Of a DNA stretch of 53,587 nucleotides, positions 48,757 through 53,587 are shown one piece after another. Source of the DNA: an uncultured Granulosicoccus sp. (lineage in GTDB: Bacteria; Pseudomonadota; Gammaproteobacteria; Granulosicoccales; Granulosicoccaceae); the NCBI GenBank assembly GCA_937991945.1, contig CALKLO010000079.1, positions 1-53,587 of the forward strand. The letters run 5' to 3'. The notes under the pieces were generated by a model. It was not told where the DNA came from, made no database searches, and saw only the letters and a list, made by a program, of their open reading frames with translations. A program made the translations under genes and the position numbers. The stretch's first letter is position 1; every line of letters begins with the position of its first letter.

Positions 48757-50598
48757 ATGACACTTCATTATCAAGTCAGTTTTAGTGACGCTGCAGCGCA
48801 CCTTATTGATGTAACGCTGACCTTGTCTAACCCTAACGGTGAGGGGCAAATTCTGCGCTTACCCAATTGGATTCCAGGCAGCTACATGATTCGCGATTTC
48901 TCGCGCAACATTGTCAGCTTGAGTGCCAGTTGCCAAGGGCAAGGTGTCGCTCTAGAAAAATTGGATAAATCCACTTGGCAGGCCGCGCCTGGTTTAAGTG
49001 AACTGGTGGTGCACTATCGAGTGTACGCATGGGACTTGTCCGTGCGCGCTGCGCATGTTGATCAAACGCATGCATTCTTCAATGGCACGAGTGTGTTCCT
49101 ATCGGTAGACGGACAAGAAGATGGTTTGCACCAAGTCAGTATTGAGCGTCCTGAGTGCGATACCGATGAGTCCTTCAAGTTATCGACTACCCTATGTGCC
49201 GTTGATACCAATGGGGCAGGCTTTGGTCAATATTCAGCTCCTTGCTACGATGAGCTCATTGATCATCCTGTTGAGCTCGGTACATTCAAACGACTAGAGT
49301 TTCTCGCCTGTGGCGTTAAGCACGAAGTCGTACTAACGGGCGACTGCTTTTTTGATGAGCAGCGAGTGATAGATGACCTAACCCGTATTTGCGAATATCA
49401 GATTCATTTTTTTGGACAACCTGCGCCGGTTGATCACTACGTGTTTATGGTGATGGTGGTTGATGCTGGCTATGGTGGTTTGGAGCATCGAGCATCAACA
49501 GCGTTGATGATTACGCGCGAAAACCTTCCGCTCATTGGTCAGGCTGACGTCAGCGATAAATACTTAGACTTTCTCGGACTATGCAGCCACGAGTACTTTC
49601 ACACGTGGAACGTTAAACGTATAAAGCCTGCACAGTTTGTCCCGTTCGATTTAACGAGTGAGTCTTACACTCAGTTGCTATGGTTTTTCGAAGGGATGAC
49701 ATCGTATTACGACGATTTGGTTCTAGCCAGAACAGGGCTTATAGATTCAGACAGGTACCTAGGTGTGTTGTCAAAAACATTGACCCGCGTACAACGAGGC
49801 TCTGGTAGACAATCACAGTCGGTAACCGATTCAAGTTTTGATGCGTGGAATAAATTTTATAAGCAAGATGAAAATGCGCCTAACGCCATCGTTAGTTATT
49901 ACGCAAAAGGGGCTCTCATTGCGCTGTGCTTAGATGTCTTGCTGCGCAGCAAGTCGGCTGATGGGGTCACGCTTGATTCATTAATGCGAGTACTGTGGAA
50001 TAGATGGTTAAGTTCAGCCGAAGGCTTGGCTGAAGATGAGCCACAACGTTTAGCGGCTGAACTCATTGATGAAGAGCTAGGTGAGTTTTTCGATAGTGTT
50101 TTGTACTCAACGGATGAGTTGCCGGTTCAGGCGGCACTTGCACACCACGGTGTTTCATTAGAATGGTGTGCGCGTTTGTCCAGTTCTGATGTGGGTGGAA
50201 CACGAGCCGCTTCCGCTGTGTCGAAGAGTACGCCTTGGTTAGGTGCTAACGTTACCGATACGGCAGGTGGCGTGCGCATTGCGCAAGTCATGCACAGTGG
50301 ACCAGCAGCTAGTGCAGGGTTGTCGGCAGGCGATATCATTGTGGCTATCAATGAGTTATCAGTGACTAAGGCAGACGTTGATAATCACTTAGCCCGTTAT
50401 GCATCGATGGACTCGTTGTCCGTGCATTATTTTCGACTAGGGCGTCTTCGACAAACTCAGCTACCGTTGAAGCCTGCACCAAACGATACCGCCGTGCTCA
50501 GTGTCACTGATCAAAGCAAGCTTACTCATTGGCTTGAAGATAATCGCCTGGCCAGTACGGACGACGCAGCTAAAACATTTATCAGTAAAACCGTATGA
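48757..50598 (+). CDS. M61 family glycyl aminopeptidase with PDZ domain
   Basis: 613 residues from ATG 48757 (MTLHYQVSF). A TATAAC -10-like box at 48731 would place transcript start near 48743, so GTG 48739 is unlikely. The beta-rich N-terminal domain is followed by the gluzincin core GGLEHRAST (about 240) and HEYFHTWNVKRIKP (zinc ligands His/His near 278-282, catalytic Glu). A PDZ domain (about 490-570, GVRIAQVMHSGPAASAGLSAGDIIVAIN) is C-terminal. No signal peptide is seen. It cleaves N-terminal residues of peptides; biology unclear. Its stop overlaps birA (ATGA). Confidence 0.9.
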   Translation: MTLHYQVSFSDAAAHLIDVTLTLSNPNGEGQILRLPNWIPGSYMIRDFSRNIVSLSASCQGQGVALEKLDKSTWQAAPGLSELVVHYRVYAWDLSVRAAHVDQTHAFFNGTSVFLSVDGQEDGLHQVSIERPECDTDESFKLSTTLCAVDTNGAGFGQYSAPCYDELIDHPVELGTFKRLEFLACGVKHEVVLTGDCFFDEQRVIDDLTRICEYQIHFFGQPAPVDHYVFMVMVVDAGYGGLEHRASTALMITRENLPLIGQADVSDKYLDFLGLCSHEYFHTWNVKRIKPAQFVPFDLTSESYTQLLWFFEGMTSYYDDLVLARTGLIDSDRYLGVLSKTLTRVQRGSGRQSQSVTDSSFDAWNKFYKQDENAPNAIVSYYAKGALIALCLDVLLRSKSADGVTLDSLMRVLWNRWLSSAEGLAEDEPQRLAAELIDEELGEFFDSVLYSTDELPVQAALAHHGVSLEWCARLSSSDVGGTRAASAVSKSTPWLGANVTDTAGGVRIAQVMHSGPAASAGLSAGDIIVAINELSVTKADVDNHLARYASMDSLSVHYFRLGRLRQTQLPLKPAPNDTAVLSVTDQSKLTHWLEDNRLASTDDAAKTFISKTV

Positions 50599-51422
50599 GT
50601 TCATTGCCAGAAGACAACCTGATTAAGCAGGGGCTTAGTCAAGCGGGTCATACGGATGTGCGCTTGCACCTGTTTGATGAGCTGGACTCAACCAGCGTTT
50701 GGTTGCGTGATAAGTACATGGGTGCTGAGAAGGATGCAGAGTCCCGTGCCACTCACTTATGCGTGACCGATTGGCAAACGGCAGGTATCGCCCGACGCGG
50801 ACGCACTTGGCAAACTAAGCCTGGCAACATCACCTTCTCTATATTGTCATCAACCACTAAGGCTGCCAAAGATATGTTGGGTCTTAGTTTGGTGACAGGC
50901 ATCGGTGTTGCAGATTGCTTACAGCAAGAATCTGGAATACAAGTACAGCTTAAGTGGCCGAATGATGTGTTGGTTAACAATGCAAAGCTGGGTGGTCTGC
51001 TAACTGAGATACACAAGCAGGTAGCGGGTGTGAACCCCGTAGCCTGTAATCAGGTGCTTACCGGTATTGGCATCAATTTTTTGCATAACCCTGATGTAAT
51101 GAACTTGGGCATTGGTGCCACGTCTTTAGAGGGCGAGGGCGTGATACCGCAAGCGCAGCAAAGAGATCAGCTTGTTGGTAAAATTGCTGCAAGCGTACTC
51201 AGTGCTCATAAGCGTTTTTTTGATCAAGGTTGGTCCGTGTTTGCGGATCGTTGGCAGTCTTTAGATTGGTTATTCGACAAAGAAGTGTTAATTCATTCTC
51301 AACAATCAACGGAACAAGGCGTAGCTCGTGGTGTCAATGAACACGGAGCGCTACTGATTGAGAGCGCAGGGACCACCTATCCTATTTATGGTGGCAATAT
51401 TTCTATAAGGCCGGCCCCATGA
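50595..51422 (+). CDS. birA: Biotin-[acetyl-CoA-carboxylase] ligase, no DNA-binding domain
   Basis: 275 residues, lacking the N-terminal helix-turn-helix of bifunctional BirA. LHLFDELDSTSVWL starts the catalytic domain, with QTAGIARRGRTW (62-72), LKWPNDVLV (119-127) and KLGGLL (131). The first box differs from GRGRRGR: the second and third positions are Ile and Ala, while the ARRGR part is kept. It activates biotin and attaches it to AccB. Start overlaps the peptidase stop by 4 bp and its stop overlaps coaX by 4 bp. Confidence 0.92.
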   Translation: MSSLPEDNLIKQGLSQAGHTDVRLHLFDELDSTSVWLRDKYMGAEKDAESRATHLCVTDWQTAGIARRGRTWQTKPGNITFSILSSTTKAAKDMLGLSLVTGIGVADCLQQESGIQVQLKWPNDVLVNNAKLGGLLTEIHKQVAGVNPVACNQVLTGIGINFLHNPDVMNLGIGATSLEGEGVIPQAQQRDQLVGKIAASVLSAHKRFFDQGWSVFADRWQSLDWLFDKEVLIHSQQSTEQGVARGVNEHGALLIESAGTTYPIYGGNISIRPAP

Positions 51423-52219
51423 GAATTTTGGTAGACATAGGCAATTCGCGTTTCAAATCAGCTATTGAAGATGAAACGGGTTTGCACCCTCTTGAGACGT
51501 TTGCTTGGAAAGATATTTTCTTGCATGAAGTTCTAGAGCGAGTGTGGTTGGAGGCTCTTGCCGGTCGAAAACCTGACAGCGTGCACGTGTCTAATGTGGC
51601 AGGTGATGGCTTGTTACCTAATTTAAACGCGTGGTGCTGTACGCACTTTGGTTTACAGGCAGTGGCGGTTGCCTCTACTGCAGAATTCAATGGCCTTAAA
51701 AATGGTTACAAAGAGCCCACCACCTTTGGTGTAGATCGTTGGGCTGCAATGATCGGTGCCCATGCTGAGCATGAAGGTGCGGTATGCGTTATTGATTCCG
51801 GCACTGCGACAACTGTTGATTTGATTGATGCATCTGGCCAGCATCTGGGTGGGGCCATATTGCCCGGCATTTATACGATGCGTCGTTCGCTTGGCAAATA
51901 TACGTCAGCCTTGTTTGCTGCCGATGGTCGCATCAGTCCATTTTCGGATAACACGGCAAGCGGTATCGCCGGAGGTACTGGCTACGCATCGGTAGGGGCT
52001 ATGGATAGACTGGTTACTGAAGCTGAGCAACTGGTGAGTCACTTAACGACTATTGTGACGGGTGGTGAGTCTCAAATTCTCCAGTCAATGATGCATGCCG
52101 ATGTCATTCATGATCCCTTATTAGTGCTTAAAGGCGTATCAGTAATGGCTGGAAAAATGAGCGCTGAGGAGATTTGTAAAGCCTCTTGCTGCGAGCACCT
52201 ACGCGCTAAGCAGGGGTAA
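51419..52219 (+). CDS. coaX: Type III pantothenate kinase
   Basis: 266 residues of the ASKHA fold. MRILVDIGNSRFKSAI is the phosphate-1 motif, YKEPTTFGVDRWAAMIGAH binds pantothenate, and CVIDSGTATTVDLID and GGAILPGIYTMRRSLG are phosphate-2/adenosine motifs. It phosphorylates pantothenate in CoA synthesis and needs a monovalent cation. The birA-coaX order is common in gammaproteobacteria. Its ATG overlaps birA. After its stop a 136-bp gap leads to the FG-GAP gene. Confidence 0.94.
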   Translation: MRILVDIGNSRFKSAIEDETGLHPLETFAWKDIFLHEVLERVWLEALAGRKPDSVHVSNVAGDGLLPNLNAWCCTHFGLQAVAVASTAEFNGLKNGYKEPTTFGVDRWAAMIGAHAEHEGAVCVIDSGTATTVDLIDASGQHLGGAILPGIYTMRRSLGKYTSALFAADGRISPFSDNTASGIAGGTGYASVGAMDRLVTEAEQLVSHLTTIVTGGESQILQSMMHADVIHDPLLVLKGVSVMAGKMSAEEICKASCCEHLRAKQG

Positions 52220-52355
52220 GTTTGATCGTTACGCTCTGAATAGGGAAATTATCCTCATTGAGTTGGGATTAATACCGACTGCGTTGCCAGTGCGTACGGA
52301 ATAGTTGAGATATCCTGACGGCTTGAAATATCTGTGCTTAGGCTAAGGAGTCCGT

Positions 52356-53587
52356 ATGCTCAACATCAGAAACCCCAAGTTGGCGTGTACCTCCTTGTTG
52401 GCAATAGGACTGGCAACGGCAACGTTGGTCGCTCATGCTGAGCCTTCCGTGTCGGGCCTGACCATCTCATGGCCAGACGATGGTTACTACCAAGTACAAC
52501 GCGCCAGCGATTACATAACGGTATGCGAAGGTACTCGCGATTGTCTTGTTGTAGCTGGTGAATATACGGTTATCAATCTCACCACGGCACAACGGTTTGA
52601 AGGGGTTTTTGTTACCGACACCGATTCTGTGGGTGGTACCGATTTTCAGGTAGTGGGCAACACACTGGTATTTCCTGAGGGGAATTGGTTTCAGGTACAA
52701 CATTCAAGCACCTTTGAGTCTGTATGCAATGGCGAGCTGCAATGCGAGCTTGCGCCTGGCACCTATAACGTTATCAACCACACGCTTGGGCAGCGCTTCG
52801 ATAATGTTGTGATTGGAACGCCTGTTGCGCCTGAACCATCAGACCATGCTCCGGTGGTCAATGGCAACATTATTAGCTGGGCTGATGATGGTTGGTATCA
52901 GGTGCAAGACAGCGTCACGTTTAGTTCTGTCTGCGAAGGGGGGCGTCAGTGTGAAGTTGCCGCGGGCTCTTACCAAGTGATCAATCTTACGACGGGTATG
53001 CGTTATGAAAACATCAACGTTGCCGGTGGTGAGCTCGTAGTACCCACAGAACCTCCAACCCCAGTAGTGACTCCCGCTGGTACTTATCCATCGAATATTG
53101 GTATTGCTGATGCTAACTTGCTGGCATTTGTTGAACTTGTGGAGTCCACTTTGCCTGAAGGTGCTAGCTTGGCAGGCGACATTAATGGTGATGGGTTAGA
53201 CGACCTTATTGTGATTTTGGAAGGAGAGCAGACCTTTCAAACCAGTGCGGCAATTTTGTTTGCTGATGCTGCTGGGCAGTATCCGGACTTGCCATTGGCC
53301 GCTGACTTGAACACCAACGCCACACGGTTATTGACAAACGGTTTTGTTATTAATGATGTCAGTGTAAATCTAACGGGTGTTGGCGACGTTAACGGCGATG
53401 GGTATGATGATCTTTCGCTTCAATCCAGTGGGTTCTTTACTCTGGCTACGCGTGTTGTATTAGCGGGAGCTGCTAGCTTTCCTGCACGGTTATCTACCGC
53501 TGATTTAACGGATGCACAGCTGTTGGTTCAACTACCCATTAGTGCGTCTTTGATCAAGGCCGGTGATATTAACGGTGATGGAATTGG
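52356..53587 (+). CDS. Secreted FG-GAP/VCBS repeat protein (partial)
   Basis: An uninterrupted frame of about 410 codons runs from ATG 52356, with AAGGAG 5 nt upstream, through the right edge. The signal peptide (LLAIGLATATLVAHA) is clear. Three related segments of about 65 residues follow (WPDDGYYQVQ, EGNWFQVQ, WADDGWYQVQ), each with two cysteines and a VINLTTG/VINHTLG pattern. Then FG-GAP-like calcium repeats appear: AGDINGDGLDDLIV, GDVNGDGYDDLSL and AGDINGDG at the edge. Probably an exported or surface adhesive beta-propeller protein; function unknown. Confidence 0.85.
   Translation, partial: MLNIRNPKLACTSLLAIGLATATLVAHAEPSVSGLTISWPDDGYYQVQRASDYITVCEGTRDCLVVAGEYTVINLTTAQRFEGVFVTDTDSVGGTDFQVVGNTLVFPEGNWFQVQHSSTFESVCNGELQCELAPGTYNVINHTLGQRFDNVVIGTPVAPEPSDHAPVVNGNIISWADDGWYQVQDSVTFSSVCEGGRQCEVAAGSYQVINLTTGMRYENINVAGGELVVPTEPPTPVVTPAGTYPSNIGIADANLLAFVELVESTLPEGASLAGDINGDGLDDLIVILEGEQTFQTSAAILFADAAGQYPDLPLAADLNTNATRLLTNGFVINDVSVNLTGVGDVNGDGYDDLSLQSSGFFTLATRVVLAGAASFPARLSTADLTDAQLLVQLPISASLIKAGDINGDGI
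52470..53030 (+). repeat. Threefold protein-level repeat in the FG-GAP protein
   Basis: Three copies begin near 52470, 52675 and 52873. Each reads D/E-G-x-[YW]-[YF]-Q-V-Q ... SVC/TVC ... [DQ]C ... G-[ET/SY]-Y-x-VIN-x-T. The DNA copies are diverged, so the duplication is old. Confidence 0.75.

Noticed and set aside
1-53587. tRNA, rRNA, insertion sequences, phage genes, toxin-antitoxin pairs, CRISPR arrays
   Set aside because: None recognised by eye on either strand; no transposase, integrase or repeat-spacer pattern. A computed tRNA scan could still reveal something missed.

Overview
The window looks like chromosomal DNA of a free-living, probably marine, gammaproteobacterium with roughly 50 % GC. 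The grounds are an LpxL-type lipid A acyltransferase, TatABC, BolA, Uup, GlnS, the hisBHAF + hisI + hisE arrangement, a TRAP transporter and a Csr/Rsm-type small RNA. No phage, insertion sequence, CRISPR array, rRNA or tRNA gene was recognised. Genus-level assignment is not possible from the sequence alone; a Granulosicoccus-like lineage is only a guess.

Layout. 1-4.5 kb: end of an SLC13-type transporter, PhzF-like isomerase, OmpA-type lipoprotein, CsaA-like tRNA-binding protein, a secreted protein of unknown function and a zinc alcohol dehydrogenase. 4.5-9.5 kb: a TRAP uptake system (binding protein, then an unusually large fused DctQM permease) with a structured leader containing a possible 14-residue leader peptide and two tandem terminators between the two genes, followed by a TerC/YjbE exporter. 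9.5-12.8 kb: the DUF1800/DUF1501 pair. 12.8-18.1 kb: an envelope cluster with a DsbA-like protein, a membrane coiled-coil protein and a BON/TolA-like/OmpA chimera, divergent from a secreted LprI-like/IalB-like protein. 18.1-23.4 kb: thiamine block, with thiamine pyrophosphokinase and threonine aldolase facing thiBPQ, which is led by a TPP riboswitch. 23.4-25.6 kb: LpxL-like acyltransferase, rhodanese, a Csr/Rsm-like sRNA on the minus strand, and dtd. 25.8-33.1 kb: histidine genes hisB-hisH-hisA-hisF-hisI-hisE, then tatABC and gpmI. 33.2-36.6 kb: ECF sigma/anti-sigma pair divergent from an MscS-like channel protein. 36.7-45.2 kb: AlkD-like HEAT protein, Uup ATPase, an unknown protein behind three dyads, BolA, small lipoprotein, small conserved protein, SixA-like phosphatase and two LysM lipoproteins sharing one C-terminal module. 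45.5-53.6 kb: glnS, lytic transglycosylase, nitroreductase, then M61 peptidase-birA-coaX as an overlapping operon, and the start of a secreted FG-GAP repeat protein running off the edge.

How it fits together. The thiamine genes cover uptake (ThiBPQ) and activation (ThiN), and uptake is controlled by TPP. The TRAP system is arranged so that binding protein can greatly outnumber permease. Much of the rest concerns the envelope: peptidoglycan-binding OmpA and LysM proteins, a transglycosylase, disulfide chemistry, an acyltransferase, Tat export and an extracytoplasmic stress regulator next to a channel protein.

The most notable discovery candidate is the sRNA at about 24.87-25.05 kb. It has eight GGA motifs in about 150 nt, several displayed in hairpin loops, and its terminator loop is itself GGGA. 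A base pair that is a G-U wobble only on the minus strand supports the assigned strand.
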